A stretch of 64,000 nt of DNA, from contig NZ_KL647132.1 in NCBI RefSeq assembly GCF_000725805.1, forward strand, positions 1-64,000. Reading direction: 5' to 3'. Each line of letters starts with the position of its first letter. Position 1 is the first letter of the stretch. The notes under the pieces are model-generated. The model was not told the origin of the DNA. It saw only the letters and a list, made by a program, of their open reading frames with translations, and made no database searches. The translations under genes and the position numbers were made by a program. Source of the stretch: Streptomyces xanthophaeus (GTDB lineage: Bacteria; Actinomycetota; Actinomycetes; Streptomycetales; Streptomycetaceae). Positions 16,106-24,539 of the stretch are shown in pieces.

Positions 16106-18670
16106 CTACTTGCCCGCGCGCATGACCTCCGGCTCGTGGCGGCGCAGCAGGCGCTGCACGGCGAAGCCGCAGGCGATGCCGAGGAGCAGCAGGATGGTGA
16201 TGTTCAGGCTCCACTGCCCGACCGTGGCGTCCCAGAGCGGGTCGGTGTTGGTCGGGTTGTCCGCGTCCCACGGCGGCATCAGGACGCCGAGGTTCAAGGT
16301 GGTGCCCGCAGCGGCGATGGCCCAGCGGGACGGCATCAGCCAGGCGAACTGCTCCAGGCCCGGGGAGTCGTAGACCTGGAAGAGGATGCCGGTGAAGACG
16401 ACCTGGACGATCGCGAACATGACCAGCAGCGGCATCGTCTTCTCGGCGGTCTTCACCAGCGAGGAGATGACCAGGCCGAACATCATCGAGGTGAAGCCGA
16501 GCGCGATGACCGACAGGCAGATCTCCACCGCGGGCGGCATGAGCAGGCCCTCGGTGGGCAGGTCGCGCGGGTAGAAGCCGATCCCGCAGATGATCACGCC
16601 CTGGACGGCGGTGATGATGCCGAGGACGATCACCTTCGACATGAGGTAGGCCGACCGCGACAGGCCGGTGGCCCGTTCGCGCTCGTAGATGACCCGTTCC
16701 TTGATCAGCTCACGGACCGAGTTGGCCGCGCCCGAGAAGCACATGCCGACCGCGAGGATCAGCATGATCGTGCCGGCGTCGCCGTTGAAGCGCGACGGGG
16801 CCACGGGCGGCGCGAGGCCGAACTTCGCGGGGATGACCGTGGAGACCACGCCCAGGACGGCGGGCAGGATCAGCATCAGGCCGATGAAGCCCTTGTCGGA
16901 GGCGATCACCGAGACGTAGCGGCGGATCAGCGTCCACAGCTGGGAGCCCCAGCCCTGCGGCTTCGGCGGGCGCATCTGCTGGTGCGGCGGCATCGCGACC
17001 GACTGCGGGGCGACGGCGTCGATGTCGGCGGCGTACAGCTGGTAGTGCTGCGAACCCTTCCAGCGTCCGGCCCAGTCGTAGTCGCGGTAGTTCTCGAAGG
17101 CCGAGAAGACGTCCGCCCACGTGGTGTAGCCGAAGAAGTTCAGCGCCTCGTCCGGCGGGCCGAAGTACGCGACCGAACCGCCCGGGGCCATGACCAGCAG
17201 CTTGTCGCAGATGGCCAGCTCGGCGACCGAGTGGGTGACGACGAGGACCGTGCGGCCGTCGTCGGCGAGGCCGCGCAGCAGCTGCATGACGTCGCGGTCC
17301 ATGCCCGGGTCGAGGCCGGAGGTGGGCTCGTCCAGGAAGATCAGCGAGGGCTTGGTGAGCAGCTCCAGGGCCACGGACACGCGCTTGCGCTGACCACCCG
17401 AGAGGGCGGTGATCTTCTTGTCCTTGTGGATGTCGAGCTTGAGCTCGCGCAGCACCTCGTCGACGCGGGCGGCGCGCTCGGACTCGGCGGTGTCCCCGGG
17501 GAAGCGCAGCTTGGCCGCGTACTTCAGGGCCGTACGGACGCGCAGCTCCTTGTGCAGGATGTCGTCCTGCGGGACCAGGCCGATGCGCTGGCGGAGCTCC
17601 GCGAACTGCTTGTACAGGTTGCGGTTGTCGTACAGGACGTCGCCCTGGTTGGCGGGCCGGTAGCCGGTGAGCGCCTTGAGGAGGGTCGACTTGCCGGAGC
17701 CGGAGGGGCCGATGACACCGATGAGCGACTTCTCCGGGACACCGAAGGTGACGTCCTTGAGGATCTGCTTGCCGCCGTCGACCGTGACGGTGAGGTGGCG
17801 GGCCGAGAAGGAGACCTCGCCGGTGTCGACGAACTCCTCGAGGCGGTCACCGACGATCCGGAACGTCGAGTGGCCGACGCCGACGATGTCGTTCGGGCCG
17901 AGCAGGGCGGTGCCGGACTTGGGTACCGGCTGACCGTTGACGTAGGTGCCGTTGTGGCTGCCGAGGTCGTGGATCTCGAAGCGGCCGCCGGGCATCGAGC
18001 GGAACTCGGCGTGGTGGCGGGAGACCTGGAGGTCGGAGACGACCAGCTCGTTCTCCAGCGCACGGCCGATGCGCATGACGTTGCCCAGCGAGAGCTGGTG
18101 GAACGTGGTCGGGCTGCGGTCGTTGTAGCCGGGTGCCGCGCCCTGCGCCGGGCGGGAGGCGGCAGGGCCGCCGCCCTGCTGGTGCGGGACGTGCGCCTGC
18201 GGCTGCTGCGCGTGCTGCGGCTGTGCGTGCTGCGGCTGTGCGTGCTGCGGCTGCTGTGGCGCGGCCTGCTGCTGCCAGGCCTGCTGGGGCTGCTGCTGCG
18301 CAGGCGCCTGGTAGGCCTGGGCCTGCGGCTGGGCGTACGCCGGGGCCTGCTGCTGGGCCGCGGGCGCCGCGGCGGCCGCCGCCCCGACGGGGTTCAGCCG
18401 CGGGCCGTCGGTCGCATTGCCCAGGAACACGGGCGTGCCGGGCACGAGTTCGGCCTGCTGGACCCGGGCACCGTGCACGTAGGTGCCGTTGGTGCTGCCG
18501 TGGTCCTCGATGCCCCAACCACGGCCGTTCCAGCTGACGGTGGCGTGCCGCCACGACACCCGGGCGTCGTCGATCACCACATCCCCCTGGGGATCGCGCC
18601 CCAGGGAGTACGACCTGGACGGATCAAGCGTCCAGGTCCTTCCGTTCAATTCCAGTACGAGTTCCGGCAC
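16106..18670 (-). CDS. FHA-FHA-ABC transporter fusion (Rv1747-like)
   Basis: An 854-residue full-length exporter half. FHA domain 1 (about 15-90: GRDPQGDVVIDD, WRHATVSW, HGSTNGTYV) is followed by a Gln/Pro/Ala/His-rich linker (about 100-175), FHA domain 2 (about 190-260: RALENELVV, SRHHAEF, LGSHNGTYV), an ABC domain (Walker A GPSGSGKST near 319, signature LSGGQRKRVSVALELL, Walker B LIFLDEPTSGLD) and a six-helix ABC-2 permease (about 560-830). It resembles M. tuberculosis Rv1747, whose FHA domains bind Thr-phosphorylated Ser/Thr kinases. The substrate is unknown. It starts at GTG 18670. Confidence 0.95.
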   Translation of the reverse strand: MPELVLELNGRTWTLDPSRSYSLGRDPQGDVVIDDARVSWRHATVSWNGRGWGIEDHGSTNGTYVHGARVQQAELVPGTPVFLGNATDGPRLNPVGAAAAAAPAAQQQAPAYAQPQAQAYQAPAQQQPQQAWQQQAAPQQPQHAQPQHAQPQHAQQPQAHVPHQQGGGPAASRPAQGAAPGYNDRSPTTFHQLSLGNVMRIGRALENELVVSDLQVSRHHAEFRSMPGGRFEIHDLGSHNGTYVNGQPVPKSGTALLGPNDIVGVGHSTFRIVGDRLEEFVDTGEVSFSARHLTVTVDGGKQILKDVTFGVPEKSLIGVIGPSGSGKSTLLKALTGYRPANQGDVLYDNRNLYKQFAELRQRIGLVPQDDILHKELRVRTALKYAAKLRFPGDTAESERAARVDEVLRELKLDIHKDKKITALSGGQRKRVSVALELLTKPSLIFLDEPTSGLDPGMDRDVMQLLRGLADDGRTVLVVTHSVAELAICDKLLVMAPGGSVAYFGPPDEALNFFGYTTWADVFSAFENYRDYDWAGRWKGSQHYQLYAADIDAVAPQSVAMPPHQQMRPPKPQGWGSQLWTLIRRYVSVIASDKGFIGLMLILPAVLGVVSTVIPAKFGLAPPVAPSRFNGDAGTIMLILAVGMCFSGAANSVRELIKERVIYERERATGLSRSAYLMSKVIVLGIITAVQGVIICGIGFYPRDLPTEGLLMPPAVEICLSVIALGFTSMMFGLVISSLVKTAEKTMPLLVMFAIVQVVFTGILFQVYDSPGLEQFAWLMPSRWAIAAAGTTLNLGVLMPPWDADNPTNTDPLWDATVGQWSLNITILLLLGIACGFAVQRLLRRHEPEVMRAGK
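18211..18255 (-). repeat. Three tandem 15-bp repeats in the FHA-ABC linker
   Basis: CGTGCTGCGGCTG recurs at 18211, 18226 and 18241 with period 15. On the coding strand this gives repeated QPQHA units in the disordered linker, a likely site of length variation between strains. Confidence 0.8.
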
Positions 18671-19106
18671 TCCAGCCCCACTTAAGTCCCCCGAGAATCC
18701 CCCTGACGTCAGGGAGTCTAGGGATGGCGAACATCCGGGGGAACTATTTCAGGCCCGCGGCCACAAGTGGAATCCGGGCCCGTCCGGCTGGACGTGACGG
18801 CCCGCCGGTGGGGTGCGAAAGGCACCCGGAGAGTGCGATAGGGGACTTCTCGCCCACCCCTCGGGTCGGCACGGCAGGGAAGCGGAGGCGACACGGCGAC
18901 GGTCCGGGCGGGGTCCGGGACGGATCCGGGCAACGTCCGCGCGGGGTCCGGGACGGGCCCTGGCGGGCCGGGCGCCCCGCAGGATTTCCCTCACAGTGGG
19001 GCGCCCGGAGTCCGCACCCGCTCCCCGACCCCGGCAGAATGGCTCCTGGATCAGGATCCATCCGCTCCCGCGCTCCCGCCGCGCCCGCTCCACCTCCAGG
19101 AATGCA
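18671..19106. other. Intergenic region between divergent FHA-ABC and GT39 genes
   Basis: 436 bases without a convincing gene. It contains a 15-bp direct repeat CGGGGTCCGGGACGG (18909-18923 and 18942-18956), and an 11-bp inverted repeat CCGGGCGCCCC (18968-18978 with 18998-19008, 19-base loop) that could be a terminator or a transcript-stabilising structure. Promoters for both flanking genes must lie here, but no clear boxes are seen. Confidence 0.5.
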
Positions 19107-20681
19107 ATGACGCGTACAGATCACGCCGCGCCGCCCGCGACCGAGCCTGCGGTCGAGCAGCTCGGCCCTCGCAGCGCCGCGCGCAGAGCGCGGCGGGCGC
19201 TGCGGCGCCGCCCGATATCCGGGCTGGTCTGGCTGCTGCCCCTGCTGGCGACCCTCGCCTCCGGGCTCTTCCGGATCAGCACCCCGGTCCTGTGGCACGA
19301 CGAGCTGGCCACCCTCTCGGTGATCCGGCGGCCGCGGGGCGCCCTGCTGGACATGCTGCAGAACGTGGACGCCGTGCACGGCGCCTACTACCTGCTGATG
19401 CACTACTGGATGGTGGCCTTCGGCGAGTCCCCGGCCGTGCTCCGGCTGCCCACGGTGCTGGCGATGGCCGCGGCCGCCGCCTGTGTCGCTCTGGCCGGCA
19501 AGCGGATGTTCGGCGCCCGCGCAGGGCTGACGGCGGGCCTGGTGTTCGCGCTGATCCCGGCCGTCACCCGGTACGCACAGGAGATCCGCTCCTACTCCTT
19601 CGTGGTGCTGGTCGCGGCCTTGGCGCTGGTCCTGCTGCTGCGGGCGCTGGAGCGGCCCGGCCCGGTGCGCTGGTTCTGCTACGCGCTGCCGGTGGCGGCC
19701 GCGGGCTGGTTCCACCTGGTGTCGCTGGTCTTCCTCGGGGCGCACGCCTTCGGGGTGGCCCTGTACTGGTGGAAGGACCGCCGGAACTGGCGGCTCCCGG
19801 TCGGCTTCACCCTGGCGGCCTGCCTGGGCGTGGCCTCGACGTACCCGCTGATCAAGCTCGCCGGCGGACAGGCGGGGCGCCAGATCAGCTGGATCCCCAA
19901 GCCGCAGCTGAGCGACCTGGCCGGCATCTGGCCGCAGGTCTTCTGCAGCACCCTGCTGGCCGCCGTGCTCTTCCTGGCCGCGGCGTTCGCCTGGGGCGGC
20001 GACCGCAAGCAGTCGGCCCTCTTCGGCACGGTCGCGGCCGTGATGCCGGTGGTGGCGATCTGGGTCATCTCGCAGCGGGCCGACGTCTCCTACTTCATGC
20101 CGAAGTACCTGTTCTTCGTCCTGCCCGCCTGGGCGGTGATGGCCGGGGCGGGGATCGCCCTGGTCCGGTGGCGCGGTGTGGTGGCGGCGCTGCTGGTGAT
20201 GGGCGTGATGGTCGTCCCGGACCACCTGACCATGCACCGGCCGCTCTCCCACGCCTCGTACACCTACCCCGAGGCGGTCACCTGGTTCAAGCCGCTGGAC
20301 TACCGGTCGGCCGCCGAGATCGTGGCCGCCGGCTACCGGCCCGGCGACGCGGCGGCGTACGGCCAGCAGAAGCAGGAGCTGTGGTGGGGCGTGGACACCG
20401 GTGTCGCGTACTACCTCCCGGACCGCATCGAACTGCCGGACGTCCTGCTCGGCAGCAGCGGCGAGCAGCGCGACGACCTGTGGCCGGCCCTGACCCCCGA
20501 CCCGGTCAAGGCGCTGGACACCCTCGCGGCGCCGCGGATCTGGCTGGTCTCCAAGGACGACGGCGGCGACCCCTTCACGACGCTGCCGCCCGAGCATGCG
20601 AAGGCCCTGCAGGACCGATACACGCAGACGGACTACCAGCAGGTCTCGGGCATCTCGGTCGCCCTCCTGGTCCGGCGCTGA
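19107..20681 (+). CDS. Glycosyltransferase family 39-like membrane protein
   Basis: A 524-residue polytopic protein with about ten hydrophobic helices. The first extracytoplasmic loop carries the acidic pair expected for polyprenyl-phosphate-dependent transferases (VLWHDELATLS), followed by GAYYLLMHYWM. This matches the PMT/ArnT (GT39/83) architecture, so it probably transfers mannose or another sugar from a lipid-phosphate donor onto proteins or lipids at the outer membrane face. ATG 19107 lies after CCAGGA. The frame is open well upstream, but the composition there is non-coding. serB follows 67 bases downstream. Confidence 0.85.
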   Translation: MTRTDHAAPPATEPAVEQLGPRSAARRARRALRRRPISGLVWLLPLLATLASGLFRISTPVLWHDELATLSVIRRPRGALLDMLQNVDAVHGAYYLLMHYWMVAFGESPAVLRLPTVLAMAAAAACVALAGKRMFGARAGLTAGLVFALIPAVTRYAQEIRSYSFVVLVAALALVLLLRALERPGPVRWFCYALPVAAAGWFHLVSLVFLGAHAFGVALYWWKDRRNWRLPVGFTLAACLGVASTYPLIKLAGGQAGRQISWIPKPQLSDLAGIWPQVFCSTLLAAVLFLAAAFAWGGDRKQSALFGTVAAVMPVVAIWVISQRADVSYFMPKYLFFVLPAWAVMAGAGIALVRWRGVVAALLVMGVMVVPDHLTMHRPLSHASYTYPEAVTWFKPLDYRSAAEIVAAGYRPGDAAAYGQQKQELWWGVDTGVAYYLPDRIELPDVLLGSSGEQRDDLWPALTPDPVKALDTLAAPRIWLVSKDDGGDPFTTLPPEHAKALQDRYTQTDYQQVSGISVALLVRR

Positions 20682-20748
20682 CGACCCGGTCCCGGAGGGT
20701 GGGACGGGGGTCCGGCCCCCGGGCCGGGGAAGATACGGTGAGGGCACC

Positions 20749-21948
20749 ATGAGCGCTTCGCAGACCTCAGACGCCCCCACCCTCCTCGTCAAGATCTTCG
20801 GCAAGGACCGTCCCGGGATCACCGCCGGGCTGTTCGACACCCTCGCCGCCTACGCCGTCGACGTCGTCGACATCGAGCAGGTCGTCACCCGTGGCCGCAT
20901 CGTGCTGTGCGCCCTCGTCACCCAGCCCGCCGCCGGGACCGAGGGCTCGCTGCGGGCCACCGTCCACAGCTGGGCCGAGTCACTCAAGCTCCAGGCCGAG
21001 ATCCTGTCCGGTACGGGTGACAACCGGCCGCGCGGCAGCGGCCGCTCCCACGTCACCGTCCTCGGGCACCCGCTCACCGCGGAGTCCACGGCGGCCATAG
21101 CGGCACGGATCACCGCGACCGGCGGCAACATCGACCGCATCTTCCGGCTCGCGAAGTATCCGGTGACGGCCGTGGAGTTCGCCGTCTCGGGCACCGAGAC
21201 GGAGCCGCTGCGCACGGCGCTGGCCACCGCGGCCTCGCACATCGGCGTGGACGTGGCCGTGGTCTCCGCCGGGCTGCACCGCCGGGCCCAGCGCCTGGTC
21301 GTCATGGACGTGGACTCGACGCTGATCCAGGACGAGGTCATCGAGCTCTTCGCCGCCCACGCGGGCTGCGAGGCCGAGGTCGCCGAGGTCACCGAGCGGG
21401 CCATGCGCGGCGAGCTGGACTTCGAGCAGTCGCTGCACGCCCGCGTCGCACTGCTGGCGGGGCTGGACGCGTCCGTGGTGGACAAGGTCCGCGCCGAGGT
21501 GCAGCTGACGCCGGGCGCCCGGACCCTGATCCGCACCCTCAAGCGGCTGGGCTACCAGGTCGGAGTGGTCTCCGGCGGGTTCACCCAGGTCACGGACGAT
21601 CTGCGGGAGCGGCTGGGGCTGGACTTCGCCTCCGCCAACACCCTGGAGATCGTCGACGGGAAGCTGACCGGGCGGGTCACCGGCGAGATCGTGGACCGGG
21701 CGGGCAAGGCCCGGCTGCTGCGGCGCTTCGCCGCGGAGGCCGGCGTACCGCTGGCCCAGACGGTGGCCATCGGAGACGGGGCCAACGACCTGGACATGCT
21801 GAACGCGGCGGGGCTGGGCGTGGCCTTCAACGCCAAGCCGGTGGTGCGCGAGGCCGCGCACACCGCGGTGAACGTGCCGTTCCTGGACGCCGTGCTGTAC
21901 CTGCTGGGGATCACCCGCGAAGAGGTGGAGGCCGCCGACCTGGCGTGA
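20749..21948 (+). CDS. serB: Phosphoserine phosphatase SerB
   Basis: A 399-residue enzyme that hydrolyses L-phosphoserine to serine, the last step of serine synthesis. Two N-terminal ACT domains (about 10-175; LLVKIFGKDRPGITAGLFDTL begins the first) are followed by a HAD phosphatase core: nucleophile motif VMDVDSTLIQDEVIELFA, VVSGGFTQV, and motif III IGDGANDLDMLNAAGLGVAF. The two-ACT form is typical of actinobacteria, where it binds serine as feedback inhibitor. ATG 20749 follows GGTGAGGG. Confidence 0.95.
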   Translation: MSASQTSDAPTLLVKIFGKDRPGITAGLFDTLAAYAVDVVDIEQVVTRGRIVLCALVTQPAAGTEGSLRATVHSWAESLKLQAEILSGTGDNRPRGSGRSHVTVLGHPLTAESTAAIAARITATGGNIDRIFRLAKYPVTAVEFAVSGTETEPLRTALATAASHIGVDVAVVSAGLHRRAQRLVVMDVDSTLIQDEVIELFAAHAGCEAEVAEVTERAMRGELDFEQSLHARVALLAGLDASVVDKVRAEVQLTPGARTLIRTLKRLGYQVGVVSGGFTQVTDDLRERLGLDFASANTLEIVDGKLTGRVTGEIVDRAGKARLLRRFAAEAGVPLAQTVAIGDGANDLDMLNAAGLGVAFNAKPVVREAAHTAVNVPFLDAVLYLLGITREEVEAADLA

Positions 21949-21984
21949 GCGCCGGCGAGGCCGGCGAGGCCCACGAGTACGAGG

Positions 21985-22021
21985 ACGGGCCCCGGCGGGC
22001 AGGACGGCCGCCGGGGCCCGT
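21985..22021. terminator. Hairpin terminator between serB and the SixA-like gene
   Basis: Perfect 14-bp inverted repeat ACGGGCCCCGGCGG (21985-21998 with 22008-22021), 9-base loop, between convergent genes. Confidence 0.75.
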
Positions 22022-22065
22022 TCGTGCGTCGGTGGGCCTGGATCAGTGGTCCTGGTGGGCCCGGG

Positions 22066-22587
22066 TCAGTGGTCCTTGGGGGTCCAGAAGTCCAGCAGGG
22101 TGCCGACGCCGTGCTCCAGGGACTTCCACGTGCCGGTGAAGGACACGACGGCGAGCGCCGCGGTCGGGAAGCCCGTACGGCTCATCCGCGCCAGGGTGTC
22201 GCCTTCGGCGCGCCCGGAGAGGGCGTCGGCGAGGGCGTGCATGCCGGGGTTGTGGCCGATGACGAGGAGGTCCGCGACGTCTTCGGAAGTCTCGTTCAGG
22301 AGGGCGATGAGCTCGCCGAGCGAGGCGTCGTACAGCCGTTCCTCGTAGGAGGTCCTCGGCCGGTGCGGCATCTCCTGGACGGCGAGCTTCCAGGTCTCGC
22401 GGGTGCGGGCGGCGGTGGAGCAGAGGGCCAGGTCGAAGGCGATGCCGGTCTCGGCGAGCTTCAGACCGACGGCGGGGGCGTCCTTGCGGCCCCGTTCCGC
22501 CAGGGGGCGGTCGTGATCGGACACCTGGGGCCAGTCGGCCTTGGCGTGCCGGAGGAGGGCGATCCTGCGGGGTGTGTCGGCGCTCAT
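22066..22587 (-). CDS. SixA-like histidine phosphatase family protein
   Basis: A 173-residue phosphohistidine phosphatase of the SixA branch. The catalytic motif is LLRHAKADW (RHG-type with Ala), followed by ARTRETW and the second catalytic His in LLVIGHNPGMHALADAL. SixA removes phosphate from His-phosphorylated proteins; the target here is unknown. It starts at ATG 22587 (MSADTPRR). Just after the stop, AGGACCACTGA is repeated once, a small duplication of the last codons. It is convergent with serB. Confidence 0.92.
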   Translation of the reverse strand: MSADTPRRIALLRHAKADWPQVSDHDRPLAERGRKDAPAVGLKLAETGIAFDLALCSTAARTRETWKLAVQEMPHRPRTSYEERLYDASLGELIALLNETSEDVADLLVIGHNPGMHALADALSGRAEGDTLARMSRTGFPTAALAVVSFTGTWKSLEHGVGTLLDFWTPKDH

Positions 22588-22676
22588 GGCTCCCAGCTTC
22601 GCATGAAACGGGCCATGGGGCGCAGGGTGTTGGAGGGCCGCGGCCCGTTGGTGGGGCGCACCCGGCGCACGCGGGA

Positions 22677-22892
22677 TCAGCCGACGGCGCGCAGTACCTG
22701 CTGGGTGACGTGGAGCAGGCCGGTGGCTTCCCCGGCGGCCGCATGGGCCTCGGCGGACCCGGCGAGGAGCAGCAGCATCAGGCCGAAGCCGAGGGCCGGC
22801 AGGGCCAGTGCCCACCAGTGCAGGCGGGCGTCGGCGCCGGCGCCTGCGCGGTGGCCGGACGGGAGGGACCGGGGGTGCGTGGGGGCCGGCAT
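22677..22892 (-). CDS. Small membrane protein of unknown function
   Basis: A 71-residue protein starting MPAPTHPRSLPSGHRAG, with one hydrophobic helix (WWALALPALGFGLMLLLLAG) and a short polar C-terminus. It has no recognisable family motif. ATG 22892 is preceded by a good GGAGG 5 bases away, which supports it as a real gene. It lies upstream of and parallel to the phosphatase gene, with a gap of about 90 bases. It might be a membrane-associated small protein with no assigned role. Confidence 0.6.
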   Translation of the reverse strand: MPAPTHPRSLPSGHRAGAGADARLHWWALALPALGFGLMLLLLAGSAEAHAAAGEATGLLHVTQQVLRAVG

Positions 22893-23008
22893 GGCCGCCT
22901 CCGGGGGTGTGCGGACGGGACGGGTTTCGTTGTCTTCGAATCTATGGATCCGAAGGGGCCGTTCCCATCCGGGGCGCACCCCACTTCACCCTGAGCCCTG
23001 CCCCCTAG

Positions 23009-23036
23009 GGGTTGGTGGGGTTAACCCCACCAACCC
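23009..23036. promoter_or_regulatory. 28-bp perfect palindrome
   Basis: Arm GGGTTGGTGGGGTT (23009-23022) is followed with no spacer by its exact complement AACCCCACCAACCC (23023-23036). It lies 4 bases past the SGM_5486 gene stop and about 117 bases upstream of the small membrane protein start. A zero-loop palindrome suits a dimeric repressor site better than a terminator hairpin, but either is possible. Confidence 0.6.
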
Positions 23037-23040
23037 TCCC

Positions 23041-23160
23041 TCACGGGGAGGCGATCGTCGCGATGACGGAGATGATCACGGTCACGGCGAGCATCGCGCC
23101 CAGCACGAGGCCGAGCTTCTTGCGGCCGTCCTGGGGGTTCGGTTCGAGTACGGGCGACAT
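23041..23160 (-). CDS. SGM_5486 family small membrane protein
   Basis: A 39-residue protein: MSPVLEPNPQDGRKKLGLVL followed by one membrane helix (GAMLAVTVIISVIATIA). I recognise it as the SGM_5486-type transporter-associated small protein of streptomycetes. It begins 5 bases after the MFS transporter stop (23166), so it is the second gene of that operon and may be an accessory subunit. ATG at 23160 fits; the MFS gene's last codons supply its upstream signal. Confidence 0.8.
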   Translation of the reverse strand: MSPVLEPNPQDGRKKLGLVLGAMLAVTVIISVIATIASP

Positions 23161-23165
23161 GCGAC

Positions 23166-24482
23166 TCAGTTTCGCACGCCGCATTCGTCCTCGATCGTGC
23201 GGTCCCGGCCCGCGAGGACGCCCAGCGCGATCTGCGGGACCAGGAGGCCGGCCATCAGGGCCAGGGGAAGGTCCCAGCCGCCGCTGTGCTGGTAGAGGGT
23301 GCCGATGAGCAGCGGGCCGGGGATGGAGATGAGGTAGCCGGTGCTCTGCGCGAAGGCGGAGAGCTTGACGACTCCGGCCGGGGACTTGGCGCGCAGCCCG
23401 ATCATGGTGATGGCGAGCGGGAAGGCGCAGTTGGAGACGCCGAGCATGAGGGCCCAGGCCCAGGCTCCGGCCACGGGGGCGAGGTAGAGGCCGAGGTAGC
23501 CGACGAGACCGAAGAGGCCGAGGGTGGCGGCGATGGCGCCCTGGTTCTTCATCCGTGCGGCGAGGCCGGGGATGACGAAGGCGAGCGGGACGCCCATGAC
23601 CATCGTGAGGGCGAGCAGCACGCCGGAGGTGGAGGCGGAGACCCCAGCGTCGCGGAAGATCTGCGGGAGCCAGCCCATGGTGATGTACGCGCCGGTGGCC
23701 TGGAGTCCGAAGTAGCAGGCCAGGGCCCAGGAGGTGCGGCTGCGGAAGACCTTGGGGCCGGTGTCGGTGCGCGCGGGGCCGGTGAGGGGGCCCTGCGCGG
23801 CCGCGTCCTGGGCGGCGGCCCGTTCGGCGCGCCGGGAGGCGCGGGCGATGGGCAGCCACGGCAGGACGGCGACCGCGGCGAGGACGGCCCAGACGAGCAG
23901 GCCCGTGCGCCAGCTGCCGCCGAGTGCGGTGGTCAGGGGGACGGTCGCCGCGGCGGCGAGCGAGGTGCCGACGGCCAGGGCCATGGAGTACAGGCCGGTC
24001 ATCGTGCCGACGCGGTCCGGGAAGTAGCGCTTGACGATGACCGGGAGCAGCACGTTGGTCACGGCTATGCCGGCCAGGCAGAGCGCGCTGGCTGCGAGGA
24101 AGGCGGCGGCGTTGCCGGCGAAGGGCCGGATCAGCAGGCCGGTGGCGACGGCGGCCATGCCCGCGCAGACGACGGCGGCGGGGCCGAAGCGGCGGGAGAG
24201 CCGGGGCGCGGTGACGCCGAAGACGGCGAAACAGAGGGCCGGGACGGAGGTGATCAGTCCGGCGACGGTGCCGCTCATGCCGAGGCCCGTACGGGTTTCC
24301 TCGAAGAGGGCGCCGAGGCTGGTGATGGCGGGCCGCAGGTTGAGGGCGGCCAGCACGATTCCGACGAGGAGCACCGGGCCGAGCCACGTGGGGGTGACGT
24401 GGGCGGAAGGGGAAAGGGGCCGGCCGGCGCGGATGCGGGCGGCCGGTGGGCGGCTCATGGTCTGGATTTCTTCGTCGGACAT
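23166..24482 (-). CDS. MFS transporter, CynX/NimT family
   Basis: A 438-residue permease with twelve hydrophobic segments. It resembles the cyanate/2-nitroimidazole transporter branch: LNLRPAITSLGALFEETRTGLGMS early on, then RFGPAAVVCAGMAAVATG and a duplicated second half. The substrate is not evident. It is divergent from, and presumably controlled by, a FadR-type regulator; the 57-base gap holds an inverted repeat. Start ATG 24482. The SGM_5486 small protein gene follows with a 5-base gap. Confidence 0.92.
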   Translation of the reverse strand: MSDEEIQTMSRPPAARIRAGRPLSPSAHVTPTWLGPVLLVGIVLAALNLRPAITSLGALFEETRTGLGMSGTVAGLITSVPALCFAVFGVTAPRLSRRFGPAAVVCAGMAAVATGLLIRPFAGNAAAFLAASALCLAGIAVTNVLLPVIVKRYFPDRVGTMTGLYSMALAVGTSLAAAATVPLTTALGGSWRTGLLVWAVLAAVAVLPWLPIARASRRAERAAAQDAAAQGPLTGPARTDTGPKVFRSRTSWALACYFGLQATGAYITMGWLPQIFRDAGVSASTSGVLLALTMVMGVPLAFVIPGLAARMKNQGAIAATLGLFGLVGYLGLYLAPVAGAWAWALMLGVSNCAFPLAITMIGLRAKSPAGVVKLSAFAQSTGYLISIPGPLLIGTLYQHSGGWDLPLALMAGLLVPQIALGVLAGRDRTIEDECGVRN

Positions 24483-24488
24483 TGAACC

Positions 24489-24515
24489 ATCATAGAATCA
24501 TGGGATGATTGGTTG
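24489..24515. promoter_or_regulatory. Probable FadR-family operator between the MFS and regulator genes
   Basis: The intergenic region contains ATCAT-GGG-ATGAT (24497-24509), a perfect palindrome, with another ATCAT half at 24489-24493 and outer AACC/GGTT elements. It lies within 30 bases of both start codons, where binding would block both promoters. Confidence 0.55.
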
Positions 24516-24539
24516 TCCAGTCGCTCTTGAGAGGAACCC

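Noticed and set aside
16100-18685. 861-codon frame opposite the FHA-ABC gene
   Set aside because: Antisense of a gene with clear FHA, Walker and permease motifs; no signature of its own.
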